64,000 nucleotides of DNA from Frankia sp. QA3 (GCF_000262465.1 NZ_CM001489.1:6037418-6101417), one strand, 5' to 3'. Positions 1 to 9,261 are shown, counted from the first letter of the stretch. Notes: a model not told the origin generated them from the sequence alone. Program-made: numbers and translations.

Positions 1-1056
1 CGGGTGGGCGAGCAGGAAATGCGTGCTGCGCCGCCGGCTCAGCAGCTCGTCGAGGTCGTCCGGGGTCGGCGGACCCGAACGGGTGTGAATGCGCTGGCGC
101 AGGTCGGCGTTGTGCAGCAGGCCGAAGTCGGGGCTGTTGACCAGCTCGTGCTCCTGGCGCTCGCGCAATGCCTCGACGGTGAGCCGCAGCTGCTGCTCGA
201 GCTGGTTGATCGGCTCGTTGTACAGGTCGGCGACCCGGCTGTGGATGCGCAGCACCGTCTGGGCGACGGACAGCTCGTACTCCCGCGGGGCCAGCTCGTA
301 GTCGACGAATGTGCCCGGCAGGTCCGGCTCGCCGACGTGCCCGGCCGCGATCGCGATCTCCGCCTCGCCGAGCCGGTTGCGCGGTGGCTGAGGCCGGGTG
401 CGGTAGTCCTCCAGATGCCCGCTGAGCTCGGCGTCCTGCCCGGTGACCTCGGCGAGCTGCTGGCGGGAGAGCACCAGCACGGTGGTGGCGGTCAGCGCCC
501 GGACGGTGTACTCCCAGGACAGCCCCGACTCGGCGAGGATCTCGTCGCCGAAGTACTCGCCGTCGCCGAGCACCCCGAGCGACCGCTCGTGGCCGTACTC
601 GCCGGGCCCGAACTTCCCGATCTTGCCGTGGGCGATGAGGAAAACCTCGTCGGCGGGCGCGCCCGTCTCGGCGAGCACGTCGCCCGCGGCGTACTCACGC
701 TGGACGAACCGGTCGGCGAGGCCGGCGAGTGCCCCGCCGTCGAAGCCGCGCAGCGCGGGTAGCTCGGCGAGCTCGCCGGGCACCACCCGCACCTCGGACC
801 CGACGGACGTGAACGTGACGAGCCCGTCGCCGAGCACGTAGGTCAACCGCCGGTTGACCCGGTAGACGCCGCCGGCGGTCTGGACCCAGGGCAGCACCCG
901 CAGCAGCCACCGGGAGGTGATCTCCTGCATCTGCGGGACGGACTTGGTGGTCGTCGCGAGGTTGCGCGCGGCCGCGGTGCTCAGACTCAGCCGGGAGTCC
1001 TCGCCGGGGGCGGCCGCGCCGGTCGCTCCGGGGTCGGTCTGTACGGGCTCGGTCAT
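1..1056 (-). CDS. Family 2B encapsulin shell protein with cyclic-nucleotide-binding domain (C-terminus cut by window edge)
   Basis: Family 2B encapsulins are HK97-fold shell proteins that build protein nanocompartments; the actinobacterial members (EshA-like) carry an inserted cNMP-binding-like domain and often sit beside terpenoid genes. The gene reads leftward from ATG 1056; 352 residues are visible and the C-terminus lies beyond base 1. Seen here: an N-arm (about 24-45, 'STAAARNLATTTKSVPQ'), an HK97-type strand segment ('GGVYRVNRRLTYVLGDG', 62-78), a cNMP-binding-like domain (about 110-225, with 'ADEVFLIAHGKIGKFG' and 'GDGEYFGDEIL'), then return to the shell fold ('LSVAQTVLRIHSRVADLYN', 262-280). 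The cargo gene is not visible and probably lies to the left. Just upstream are four 21-bp direct repeats that may be its control region. The call as a 2B shell protein is strong; cargo and ligand are unknown. Confidence 0.88.
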   Translation of the reverse strand, partial: MTEPVQTDPGATGAAAPGEDSRLSLSTAAARNLATTTKSVPQMQEITSRWLLRVLPWVQTAGGVYRVNRRLTYVLGDGLVTFTSVGSEVRVVPGELAELPALRGFDGGALAGLADRFVQREYAAGDVLAETGAPADEVFLIAHGKIGKFGPGEYGHERSLGVLGDGEYFGDEILAESGLSWEYTVRALTATTVLVLSRQQLAEVTGQDAELSGHLEDYRTRPQPPRNRLGEAEIAIAAGHVGEPDLPGTFVDYELAPREYELSVAQTVLRIHSRVADLYNEPINQLEQQLRLTVEALRERQEHELVNSPDFGLLHNADLRQRIHTRSGPPTPDDLDELLSRRRSTHFLLAHP

Positions 1057-1093
1057 GGCAGACTCCACCTATCTTTGGTCTTCCAGGGGCTGG

Positions 1094-1174
1094 GGTGAAA
1101 CCTTGGGGCTCTGCGGTGAAACCTTGGGGCTCTGCGGTGAAACCCTGGGGCTCTGCGGTGAAACCCTGGGGCTG
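1094..1174. repeat. Four tandem copies of a 21-bp repeat upstream of the encapsulin gene
   Basis: Units start at 1094, 1115, 1136 and 1157, each GGTGAAACC-YT-GGGGCTCTGC, where Y is T in the first two copies and C in the last two; the fourth copy is partial. The period equals two helical turns, and the array ends about 40 bp before the encapsulin ATG. It therefore sits where an operator array or promoter-proximal binding array would sit. Because 21 is a multiple of 3, the array is open in several frames and produces repetitive peptides (such as PQGFTAE repeats). These are by-products and do not form part of the shell protein. Confidence 0.85.
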
Positions 1175-2869
1175 GAGTGGAACGGCGGCGCGGTCGTACG
1201 CCAAACCCGCCGGTGTCCTCTGTCGGCTGCCGCCCGAGGCGCCGGCGGTTGTCAGGCCGGTCGAGGTGTTGGCGGCAGCTGCCGGCTGGAGGGTGATTCT
1301 CGCCGCCGCGGCCGCGCCTCCACCGCCTCATCGGTACGGAAGAACGACGGCTTCTCGGCGATTTCAACGGTCTTTTTCCGGCCGTGGAACCGGCGTCCGG
1401 GACGGGGCTGGCGGCCCCGCTCGGTCAGGATTCGAACAATGGGTACGGGCGGGGTGCGGCCGCACGCCGCCCAGCTGATCGCACCGTTGAACGTTCCATA
1501 TACCAGTAACCCCCGTGGTGTCGCGCGGTTCGTCGACATGCATTTTTTCGTGCTGGCAGGCGCGTCTCTCGCCGCGCATCGGCAGCCTCCCGCATCGACG
1601 GCGTGGGCGGCAAGCACTTCGCGGAACCAATCGGGGACTGGCCCGGGGAGAGGGCCTCTTCTAGTCCGGGTCCCAGGGCCCGCAGTCACGGACAGTCAAT
1701 GCCTGCCCGGCCCCGGGAATTCTTGGGAATGAATGACCGTCGCCCCGGAGATCCGATCGGGCGATCGTCCCGGAATCGCTTGTCCGGGTACGGCCGGCAT
1801 GGCCGAAATGAACCCGTTCCCCGCGACCGCCCGGCGTCGCCGGGGCCACAGATCCGTTCGCCCGGCCGGATGCCGCGGCCGGCGCGGAATGCGCGGGCGG
1901 CCGCCGGCCCGCCGGGCGGCCCGCGGCCCGCCCCCGCGTCGACCGGCCTCCCGGTGAACGCCGTGGAATGCGCCCCCCGGGGTGCGTGGATGGCTCCGGC
2001 CGGTCGCCGATCCGCGGCGCGCTCGCTCCTGCGCGGTCCCGCGGTCCCGCGGGCCGGTGCCCGGGTCCGCCGAAACCGCCCGCGCCGCGCCGGGCGCAGG
2101 CGGCCGGGCGGAGGCGGCCTGTGCCGGTGGGCGGGGCGGACGGCGACCGAGCCCGCGCGCCCCGTGCGGTCGGCGTGGGCGGAACGCCTGGTCAGTGACG
2201 GGGTGCCGGATCGCCGTGGGAGGGGCCGCCCGAGGGGAGTCGCGGAAAGCCGGGCCGGGACCGCGCGCGAGACCGGGTACGGCCGCCCGGACCCGGGCCG
2301 GCGCCGACCGGCAGGCGACCCGGCACCAACGTGGTGCCCGGCCGGGACCAACTGCCTAGTGAAGGCGGGACTTCGTACCATTGCCGGCTGCCGACATGTG
2401 TGCAGTGCATTCCACCTGAGGTGTGGTCCGTATTCGAACCGATGCTCGGCCAGAAGGACACCGTCGGGGCGCGGGACAGCCGCCGTGGCAGGCTCGTCCG
2501 CGGACGCGCTCGGTTACTCCACGACGGCCGAAGGGCCATGGCTTGCTGGGGCGCAGCGGCGTCTCGGCGATTCCGGGAGGATGCCTGTTTAATGACAGCA
2601 CTGTAACTCGGCCTGCTTTATCGGAATGCTGGTCGGCCACCTCCGGCGATGATCGCTTCGCGTTCGCTTGTTGACGAAGCGTGACTATGGTCGGCCTGCT
2701 ACTAGTAACAAGTAGCTACCAGCGGGGAAGCTGGGCTAGCTCATCTGGCCGGAAGATCTAGTCCTCTCCCGACGCCAGCCGCGGGGTGACGGGCCCACCC
2801 GGGCGGTGCTCGGCCTCACCGGTGTCGACCGGGGACCGTGCCCGGATGGGCTCCTCGTGCGGTGACCGG
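1175..2869. other. Long stretch without a convincing gene
   Basis: About 1.7 kb between the encapsulin repeats and the isomerase gene. The open frames here encode Arg/Pro/Gly-rich sequence with no recognisable domain and look like products of high GC. The segment around 1490-1560 is visibly AT-richer and could hold a promoter. Near the right end an inverted repeat (GCTACT at 2698-2703, AGTAGC at 2711-2716) and a second one (GCTTCG at 2655-2660, CGAAGC at 2675-2680) are seen; either could be an operator or a weak terminator. No function can be assigned. Confidence 0.5.
2698..2716. repeat. Short inverted repeat, possible operator
   Basis: GCTACT and AGTAGC flank a 7-base spacer in an AT-rich pocket of otherwise GC-rich DNA. 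No gene starts close by on the right; the isomerase gene ends at 2870 on the other strand. Function unknown. Confidence 0.3.
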
Positions 2870-3454
2870 TCAGCCGGCGGCGCGCAGCGCGGCCGTCAGC
2901 GGGTGCGCGGCCCGGCCGAACGCGGTCATCTGGTCTACCGACCAGGGGCTCAGCGCCCACGGCGCGGCGAGCGCCGCCTGCCGGTAGCTCTCCCAGTCGA
3001 CCCAGCGCCACTCCACGACCTCGGCCGGGTCCGGGTCCGGGTCGCCCACCGCCCGGGCCACGTAGACGGGGCACACCTCGTTCTCCACCAGCCCGTCGGC
3101 GGCGGTGGCGCGGTAGGCGAAGTCCGGCAGTGCGCAGTGCAGGTCGGTCACAGCGAGCCGCAGCTCCTGGTCCACCCGACGTTCGACGGCGACGGCGATG
3201 TCCTCACCGGGGCGGGGATGCCCGCAGCAGCTGTTGGTCCACACCCCCGGCCAGGTGCGCTTGCCCAGCGCCCGGCGGGTGACGAGCAGCCGGCCGGCGG
3301 CGTCGAACAGGTAGGAGGAGAAGGCCAGATGCAGCGGCGTGTCGAGACCGTGCACGGCGAGCCGGGGCGCCGTCCCGCAGGGTCGGCGGTCGGCGTCCAG
3401 CAGCACGACCTGGTCGTCGACGTCGACGGCGGTACCGGGTCCTTGTGGACTCAC
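2870..3454 (-). CDS. idi: Isopentenyl-diphosphate delta-isomerase, type 1
   Basis: Interconverts isopentenyl and dimethylallyl diphosphate, feeding cytosolic isoprenoid synthesis. The 194-residue protein has the Nudix-fold hallmarks of type 1 IDI: 'LHLAFSSYLFDAAGRLLVTR' (41-60), the catalytic Cys region 'TNSCCGHPRPGED' (73-85) and the acidic helix 'VERRVDQELRL' (90-100). Length is normal for actinobacterial IDI. The start used is GTG 3454. Its nearest same-strand neighbour is the 2B encapsulin gene about 1.8 kb downstream; since 2B shells often package terpenoid enzymes, a shared isoprenoid role is plausible but unproven. Confidence 0.93.
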   Translation of the reverse strand: MSPQGPGTAVDVDDQVVLLDADRRPCGTAPRLAVHGLDTPLHLAFSSYLFDAAGRLLVTRRALGKRTWPGVWTNSCCGHPRPGEDIAVAVERRVDQELRLAVTDLHCALPDFAYRATAADGLVENEVCPVYVARAVGDPDPDPAEVVEWRWVDWESYRQAALAAPWALSPWSVDQMTAFGRAAHPLTAALRAAG

Positions 3455-3857
3455 GCGTGGGCCTCGCTTTCCGTGGAGTAGCGAACGGATCCCGCCGGGG
3501 CGCGTGAGTCGGGCGTCGCGTCCCAGGTCGGTGTCCTCACTCGCCCATCCTCCCGCCGCCGCGACCAGACGTCGGCCCGACCCCGGATCCCGCTGGTCAC
3601 ATCCGCCGCCGACCGGCCACCGGTGGGGGCCGGCAGGCGGCGAGGGGGCGCCCGGAGGTGGCGGATGGCGAGCGCACCGGCCCGCCGGCGGGCGCGCCGG
3701 GCGGGCCGCACCGTGGTCGCGCCGATCGTCCGATCGAGGCCGCTTCGACAGTCATTCTGATCATGTCGGCGCTGGAAGTATGAACCGCGGCGGACCGGGC
3801 GGGCGTGACCGGCCGCCACCGGCCGTCCGCGCCCGCCGCACCAGTGGAGGAACGCCG
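3455..3857. other. Intergenic region, no gene seen
   Basis: GC-rich DNA with no open frame that resembles a protein family on either strand. It separates the leftward idi gene from the rightward remains of bioB, so it probably once held promoters for both. Confidence 0.4.
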
Positions 3858-4520
3858 ATGACGGACCTGGACCTTCGCTTACCAGACGCCTCGCGGCCAC
3901 GTGATGTCCCCTCGGCGACGGGCCCGGACCTGCCGGCCGCTGCTCGCAGCGGCTGGGTTCGGACGCGGAGATCCTGAAGTACACCTGGCTGCGGCCGGAG
4001 CAGGCAGCCTCGTCCGCGGGGGCCGGCATCGCCGGGGTGCCCGCCGGGTCTGCCTGGTAGCGAGTGGGCGCGGCCCGACGGACCGCGACGTGGATCGGGT
4101 GGCGGACGCGATCGGCGCCATCAAGGCCGCCCATCCCAGGCGGAGGTGTGCGCCTGCCTCGGCCTGCTCTCCGGCGGGCAGGCCGACCGGCTGCGCGAGG
4201 CTGGCGCGGACGCCTACAACCACAACCTCAACACGGCCGGCGAGAACTACGCCGACATCTGCACCACCCACACCTATGACGACCGGGTGAACACCGTGTG
4301 GGAGGCCACGCACGCCGGGCTCTCGCCCTGCTCCGGGATCATCGCCGGGATGGGGGAGAGCGACACCGAGCTGGTCGACGTCGCGTTCGCGTTGCGCGAG
4401 CTCTCCCCGGACTCGATCCCGGTCAACTCCCTCATGCCCTTCGAGGGCACCCCGCTGGCCGGCCGGTGGAACCGCGACCCGCGCCGCTGCCTGCGCATCC
4501 TCGCGAGGGTCTGGAGGACG
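3858..4520 (+). pseudogene. bioB: Biotin synthase remnant (at least two frameshifts, N- and C-terminal losses)
   Basis: BioB is the radical-SAM enzyme that inserts sulfur into dethiobiotin. Pieces of it are readable in three successive frames: 'QRLGSDAEILKYTWLRPEQA' from 3947, then 'RRVCLVASGRGPTDRDVD' from about 4042, then from 4146 the long stretch with 'DAYNHNLNT', 'THTYDDRV', 'SPCSGIIAGMGESD' and 'LMPFEGTPLAG'. Frame changes occur near 4035 and 4138. The radical-SAM CxxxCxxC cluster region before 3947 is missing, and homology stops after 'CLRILA' near 4505, so the C-terminal quarter is lost too. An ATG with a good GGAGG box at 3858 may be the old start. It cannot make an active enzyme; an intact bioB presumably exists elsewhere. 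Confidence 0.85.
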
Positions 4521-4831
4521 GCCATCCGGCTGCCGCCGACGCCGGGGCGGGCGCTCCGGAGCGGGTGACCCTGCGCCGCCGTGGGGCGGGTACCGGCCTG
4601 CCCCCAACGCCTGACGGAGCGCAGGGCGGCAGCCGGCCGGGCACGGCGGACGGTCCGTCCGTCGGTGGGACGGGTGTGCAGGCCGTGCACCGGCGGCACA
4701 GTCGCGCGCCCGACTCGCCGACGGACCCCCGCCCTGGGGGAGCGATGTGGCCAGGGGGAGGGTGGCCGGGTTGGGCAGGGGCTCGGCAGCGGTCGTGGCC
4801 GCGGCCGTGGACGCCGGTTCGCCGCAGCCGC
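4521..4831. other. Region without a gene between bioB remains and the hemerythrin gene
   Basis: About 310 bases rich in short GC repeats. It contains no sequence resembling the missing bioB C-terminus and no other recognisable domain. It would contain the terminator of the leftward hemerythrin gene, but no clear hairpin was identified. Confidence 0.35.
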
Positions 4832-5296
4832 TCAGGAGCCGATGAGGCTGGTCCCCGCGCGGATGTCGGTGAGCAGGTCCCACTGTTCGTTGCTGAGGAC
4901 GGCGAGGGCGGCGGGAAAGAGCCCCTCCTGTTCCTTGACGATGTGGCGCCGTAGCAGCGTCAGCATCTCCACGGCCCGGGCGGGCCAGGCGGGATCGGTG
5001 CGGGCGGTGCCGTCGGCCGCGCCCGCGAGGACCGCCTCGATCCTGCGGTGTTCGCCGCGCAGGATCGCGATCTTCTCGGGGAACTCGGCGGCCATCGGGG
5101 GGAACAGGCCGCGCTCCTCCACCACGGTGTGCGGGCCGAGGACCGTGGAGATCCTGGCGCAGTAGTCGATGAGCGACTCGACGTCGCCCCGCCGGTAGGC
5201 CGCACGCGCCTCGGCCGAGAGCTCGACCAGCTCGTCATGCTCCCGGATCAGGTCCTCGATGGCCGGAGTGGCCGTGCACCAGCAGTATTCAGACAT
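4832..5296 (-). CDS. Hemerythrin HHE domain protein
   Basis: A 154-residue four-helix-bundle protein of the hemerythrin/HHE family, whose members bind a non-haem di-iron centre and sense or buffer oxygen, NO or iron. Candidate ligands are visible: His20 ('REHDEL'), His56 and Glu60 ('GPHTVVEE'), His83 ('GEHRRIE'), His118 and Glu122 ('RHIVKEQE'). The two HxxxE-type motifs are each followed by a GLFP segment, which is typical. A CWC motif at residues 5-7 precedes the domain and could be redox active. The gene stands alone; no operon partner is apparent. Confidence 0.88.
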   Translation of the reverse strand: MSEYCWCTATPAIEDLIREHDELVELSAEARAAYRRGDVESLIDYCARISTVLGPHTVVEERGLFPPMAAEFPEKIAILRGEHRRIEAVLAGAADGTARTDPAWPARAVEMLTLLRRHIVKEQEGLFPAALAVLSNEQWDLLTDIRAGTSLIGS

Positions 5297-5936
5297 AGTA
5301 GGGCCGTCCTCGGGGAGAAGAAGATCGGCTGATTTCCGGCGCCGGGGAACGAGATACGCCGGATCCGCCGCGCGCCGCCGGGGACCGGCCCAACCATGCT
5401 CCGTGCTGGTTGTGCTGGTTGTGCCGGTTCTGCGGGACGCCCGGAGGCGCGGTCGCGGACGGGAATCGGGCCGATGGGGGCGGGCCGTGCGGAGTGGATG
5501 CCGGCGAGGTCCGCCAGGCGCCCGTCGGCCGGCCGGGACGGGCCGACCGTGTGGCCGCGCCGCAACCGGTGACGCGATCGAGCTCCGGCATCGTCATCTC
5601 GCTCCTGCCCCGCCCGGCGGCGCACGGGGCGCGCCGCTGCCGCCATCATGGGCCGGCGCGCGCGGCAGCTATATGGACTTTCGTCCCGTTCGCGGCCTTC
5701 CGAACGACTGCGACGGCGGGTCCGGGAGTCGCCGGTGTCCACCACGGTCGGCGTATGGAAATCCCGAGAAGAATGCCTCCGACCTGCCCCGAAGATGTCT
5801 TCTGATCACCGTCCGAACGCATTTCATCCGGCAGCCCGAGAATGGCGCGGTCACCGCGCGTGCCAAGCGCCGTCCGCGGACCTACCTGCCCGGGTTCCGC
5901 CGTCAGCCTGCCGCCGGTCGCGACCACCAGGGGATG
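5297..5936. other. 640-base region without a convincing gene
   Basis: Lies between the divergently oriented hemerythrin gene and the DUF3291 remnant. A small 9-base repeat (TGCTGGTTG and variants) is seen near 5401-5430. The open frames have no recognisable domain. Confidence 0.4.
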
Positions 5937-6300
5937 TGAGAGCTGGCCCAGGTGAACATCGCCCGGTTGCGGGCACCACTGAACGATCCGACCCTCACCG
6001 ACTTCGTGGCCGCGCTCGATCCTGTGAACACCCGCGCGGATACGGCGTCGGGCTTTCGCTGGCGGTTGCAGACCGAGGACGGCAACGCCACCGCGATACG
6101 CGCCTTCTCTGCGGACGCGGGGGAGAGTGCCGGGGTCATCGTCGACATGTCGGTGTGGGATTCGGTCGAATCGTTGGGGAACTTCGTGTTCTCCGGTCTG
6201 CACCGCGACGTGCTGCGCCGTCGGCGCGAGTGGTTCGAGACGATGCGCGAGGCCTACGCCTTCACGCTGCGCCAGCCGTTCCCGCCGCCGGCGCGGCGGC
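5937..6300 (+). pseudogene. DUF3291-family protein with an internal deletion
   Basis: The frame beginning just before GTG 5952 matches the start of DUF3291 proteins (a dimeric alpha/beta-barrel, monooxygenase-like family): 'LAQVNIARLRAPL', 'DFVAALDPVN', 'GFRWRLQTEDGNATAI', 'VIVDMSVWDSVESLGNFV' and 'REWFETMREAY'. In intact members about 30 residues (including a WWVP.GH segment) follow this point. Here the text jumps directly to the C-terminal 'FTLRQPFPPP', so the middle is lost in frame. After about 6290 the frame runs on into unrelated sequence without a stop at the expected place. Either a shortened variant or, more likely, a decaying gene. Confidence 0.65.
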
Positions 6301-6368
6301 GCCGCCGCGCCGGCGGGCGGACTGGAGCTGCCTGGCCTGAGTCCGCCCGACCGGGTGGCTGCGGAGGG

Positions 6369-6959
6369 TCAGGACAGCGGGACGGTGAGGCAGGCCGCCC
6401 GCGCGCCCGCGGTCCCGGCGGCCCCGACCGAGCTGTCCGTGTGATGCTCGTGGAAGACGATCGCGTGCGCGCCGCCGGTTCGGAAGTCCCATCCGACGAC
6501 CGCGAACGCCGCTCCCGTGCCGCGCGCGTCGGTGGTGAAGTCCAGCCACACCTCGTTGCGCGCGTTGGCGTACTCGGGATCCACCGACGGCTGCACCGGG
6601 TCGGGGACGTTCTGGTAGTGCGGGCCGGCGGCGGCGCCGGTAGCCCCGCACGCCTTCTGGTGGACGTGCGCTCCGAACTGGTGGTTCGGCGCCAGGCCCT
6701 GGACGATGAGCCCGATCACGGTGCTCTTGCCGCGGACGGCGAGCGCGACCGCCGTCGCGCCCGCCGGCACCAGATGCTCGTCGTAGGTGACGGCCGTGGG
6801 CGGCTGCCGGTCGTTCCAGGCGCTGAACACCCCCGGCGCCACGACGACCTGGCCGGCTCCGGGCGGGCTCGGGGACGGCGAGCCGGCGGCCCCGGCCGGC
6901 CCGGCGGTGAGCAGGATCAGCCCGAGCCCGGCCGCGATGATGGACAGACGCCGTCGCAT
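6369..6959 (-). CDS. Secreted Cu/Zn superoxide dismutase-like protein
   Basis: A 196-residue exported protein. A signal peptide is clear (residues 1-24, 'RRRLSIIAAGLGLILLTAG...AGAA'). The mature part has the Cu/Zn SOD beta-barrel pattern: 'LAPNHQFGAHVHQKACG' with the metal-binding HVH, a following 'AGPHYQN' His, and 'GAHAIVFHEHHTD' near the C-terminus. Actinomycete proteins of this group are annotated as SOD-family; not all classical ligands can be matched by eye, so enzymatic activity is uncertain. Expected location is the cell surface or outside the cell, protecting against superoxide. It is a single gene, convergent with the DUF3291 remnant. Confidence 0.85.
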   Translation of the reverse strand: MRRRLSIIAAGLGLILLTAGPAGAAGSPSPSPPGAGQVVVAPGVFSAWNDRQPPTAVTYDEHLVPAGATAVALAVRGKSTVIGLIVQGLAPNHQFGAHVHQKACGATGAAAGPHYQNVPDPVQPSVDPEYANARNEVWLDFTTDARGTGAAFAVVGWDFRTGGAHAIVFHEHHTDSSVGAAGTAGARAACLTVPLS

Positions 6960-7259
6960 GAAGACCTCTCCGGTGCTGGAGTTCCGGTCGGTGGCGACAA
7001 TCGTAGGGCGGACGGAGCCGGCCGACCACGTCGGCCGGATTTCACCTCGGAAATAGGTGCCATCCAGGTCCGCGGCATTATCTGGGAAGCACGTGCGATG
7101 CCGCCTCGATCACTGGTCGGAAAATTTCGACCGTCGCCGTCGAATCATTCTGTCCGAGTGTAGCGTTCTCCCGCGGGTGCGGTCACGTATCGCTCACCAA
7201 GTGTCGAGTTCTGACTGGGTCGGCGGCTCGGGGCGGACGGTGGGGTCAGCCCGCCGCCG

Positions 7260-7451
7260 GTGCGGTGCACAGCACCCCGGGTGTCCGCGGTTCCCGTCAT
7301 CGACATGAGACCCGACGTGGACAGCCCCGAGGTCGCCGAGGTCGTCGCCGCCGCCACCGGCCGGGCGTGCCGGGAGGTCGGCTTCTTCCAGGTCATCGGG
7401 CACGGGGTGCCGGCTGCCGTCCTCGACGCCGCCTTCCAGGAGGAACGGTGA
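7260..7451 (+). pseudogene. N-terminal fragment of a 2OG-Fe(II) oxygenase (isopenicillin-N-synthase-like)
   Basis: Sixty-odd residues match only the DIOX_N (non-haem dioxygenase N-terminal) domain: 'VPVIDMRPDVDSPEVAEVV' followed by 'CREVGFFQVIGHGVP'. The frame stops at 7449-7451 before the catalytic jelly-roll domain with its HxD..H iron ligands. The following 180 bases do not restore it in any frame. It is therefore a truncated relic. Confidence 0.75.
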
Positions 7452-7636
7452 GCTCCTGGTGGAGTAGACCTGGACGCCGCCCACCGGGTCGCGTCGCCGC
7501 GGCCGGGACGTCGTCCCGCCCACGCCGCGCCACGATGGGCCCGCTCCTGGGGGGCGTTCCACTGGCGCCGGGGCAAAGAGGCTGATCGGATGAGGACGCC
7601 GGACGTGGATCCGGGAAACTGGTCGCCAGACGGGGG

Positions 7637-9190
7637 GTGTCGATGCCGCCGGATTCGCCGCGGTCGGAGGAACCGACGCGGGCGCCCGCGGTGCCGGTGT
7701 CGGTGTCGGTGCCAAAGCCGGAGCCCGGGTCGGAGCCGGGACACGGCGAGGGCCTGTTGCCCGCCACCGAGCTGCTGCTGCTGCACCGGGTCGCGGCCGA
7801 GCAGGCCCGGGGACGGGCGCCGTCGCTCGTCGCCGCGGTGGCGCGCGACGGCCGACCGGTGTGGACGGCCGGGCGGGGCCGCGCCGTCGGACCCGATCAG
7901 GCCGGCGACGACGGCAGTGGTGGGGGCGATGGCCGCGGCGTTCGGCGGCCGGGTGCGGACACCCAGTACCGGATCGGCTCGATCACGAAGACCTTCACCG
8001 CGGTGCTGGTCATGCGCCTGCGCGACGAGGGACGCCTGGCGCTCGGCGACCCCCTCGACCGGCACCTGCCGGGCACCACCGTCGGTGATCGTACGGTCGC
8101 GCAGCTGCTGTCCCACCTCGGCGGCATCGCGGCGGAGACCCCGCCGCCCTGGTGGGAGCGGGTGGCGGGGCAGGCCCATCCCACTCTCGCCGACGCGCTC
8201 GGCCCCGCCCCGGACCGGTTCCGCCCGGGACGTCGCCATCACTACTCCAACGTCGGTTTCGCGGTCCTCGGCGAGCTCGTCGCCCGGCTGCGCGGGATGA
8301 GCTGGGCGCAGGCGCTGCACCGCGAGCTGCTGGCGCCGCTGGGGATGTCCCGCACGACCGCGCTGCCCGCCGCGCCGCACGCCCACGGCTTCGCCGTTCA
8401 CCCGCATGCCGACGTGCTGCTGCCCGAGCCCGCCCACGACGCCGGCGTGCTGGCCCCGGCCGGCCAGCTCTGGTCGACCACCGCGGACCTGGTGCGCTGG
8501 TCGGCCGTCCTCGCCGGGCACACGGACGCGGTGCTGTCCGCGGACACCCTCGCCGAGATGCGCGAACCGGCCGCCGTCGAGGGGGACAGCGGCGAGTGGC
8601 GGCTGGGGGCGGGCCTCGGCGTGCAGCTGCTGCGCGAACCCGGCGGCGTGCTCGTCGGGCACGGCGGTTCGATGCCGGGCTTCGTCGCCGCTCTGTGGGG
8701 CCGGCCGGCGGGGACCGCGGCGGTGGCGATGGCGAACGCGACCAGCGGGGTCGCCGTCGTCGACCTCGCCGTCGACCTGATCGACGCCGTCGACACCGCC
8801 GAGCCGCCGCTGCCGGCCGAATGGCTGCCCGCGCCGGTGACCGGGCGGGAGCCGCTGGACGTCACCGGCGTCTGGTACTGGGGACCGGCGCCCTACACGC
8901 TGTCGCTGCGGCCGGACGGCGGGCTGCTGCTCGCACCGCTGGGCCGCTCCGGCCGGCGTTCCCGCTTCCGTCCCGACCCCGCCGGCCGCGGCACCTTTCT
9001 CGGCGTCGACGGCTACTTCGCCGGGGAGACGCTGACCCCGCGGCGCCAGGCCGACGGCGGGATCAGCCATCTCGAACTCGCCTCGTTCGTCTTCACCCGG
9101 GCCCCGTACGCCCCCGCCGGCCCGGTGCCCGGCGGCGTCGACACGGGCGGCTGGGGAGCGGGCCCGGCCGCGGGTGGCGGGCAGGGCTGA
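7637..9190 (+). CDS. Serine hydrolase, class C beta-lactamase/PBP-like
   Basis: A 517-residue protein of the Beta-lactamase (PF00144) serine-hydrolase family, which includes esterases, D-aminopeptidases and penicillin-binding-like enzymes. The catalytic SxxK is 'SITK' (Ser about 115), the Tyr motif is 'HHYSNVGF' (Tyr about 203) and the third motif is 'GHGGSMPG' (about 341). The N-terminal 45 residues are Ser/Pro-rich with no signal peptide. The C-terminal 110 residues form an extra beta-rich domain common in this family. The start may be GTG 7637 or ATG 7643. Natural substrate unknown. Gene stands alone on this strand. Confidence 0.9.
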   Translation: MSMPPDSPRSEEPTRAPAVPVSVSVPKPEPGSEPGHGEGLLPATELLLLHRVAAEQARGRAPSLVAAVARDGRPVWTAGRGRAVGPDQAGDDGSGGGDGRGVRRPGADTQYRIGSITKTFTAVLVMRLRDEGRLALGDPLDRHLPGTTVGDRTVAQLLSHLGGIAAETPPPWWERVAGQAHPTLADALGPAPDRFRPGRRHHYSNVGFAVLGELVARLRGMSWAQALHRELLAPLGMSRTTALPAAPHAHGFAVHPHADVLLPEPAHDAGVLAPAGQLWSTTADLVRWSAVLAGHTDAVLSADTLAEMREPAAVEGDSGEWRLGAGLGVQLLREPGGVLVGHGGSMPGFVAALWGRPAGTAAVAMANATSGVAVVDLAVDLIDAVDTAEPPLPAEWLPAPVTGREPLDVTGVWYWGPAPYTLSLRPDGGLLLAPLGRSGRRSRFRPDPAGRGTFLGVDGYFAGETLTPRRQADGGISHLELASFVFTRAPYAPAGPVPGGVDTGGWGAGPAAGGGQG

Positions 9191-9261
9191 GCGACCGCCG
9201 CGTGCCGTTCTCGGGGAACGGGAACGGCGGCTCGCAGGTCGGCTCTCTCGCGGGGCGGCTC

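Noticed and set aside
1094..1174. Possible CRISPR array
   Set aside because: Units are directly abutting with no variable spacers; the same holds for 61341-61473. No cas genes occur in the window.
695..1204. Leftward open frame with four PQGFTAE repeats
   Set aside because: It runs out of frame through the encapsulin N-terminus and owes its repeats to the 21-bp DNA array, which is a multiple of three; no domain is present.
1603..2592. Long rightward open frame of about 329 codons
   Set aside because: Arg/Pro/Gly-rich throughout, no domain, no ribosome-binding site, and long frames are open on both strands here, as expected from extreme GC.
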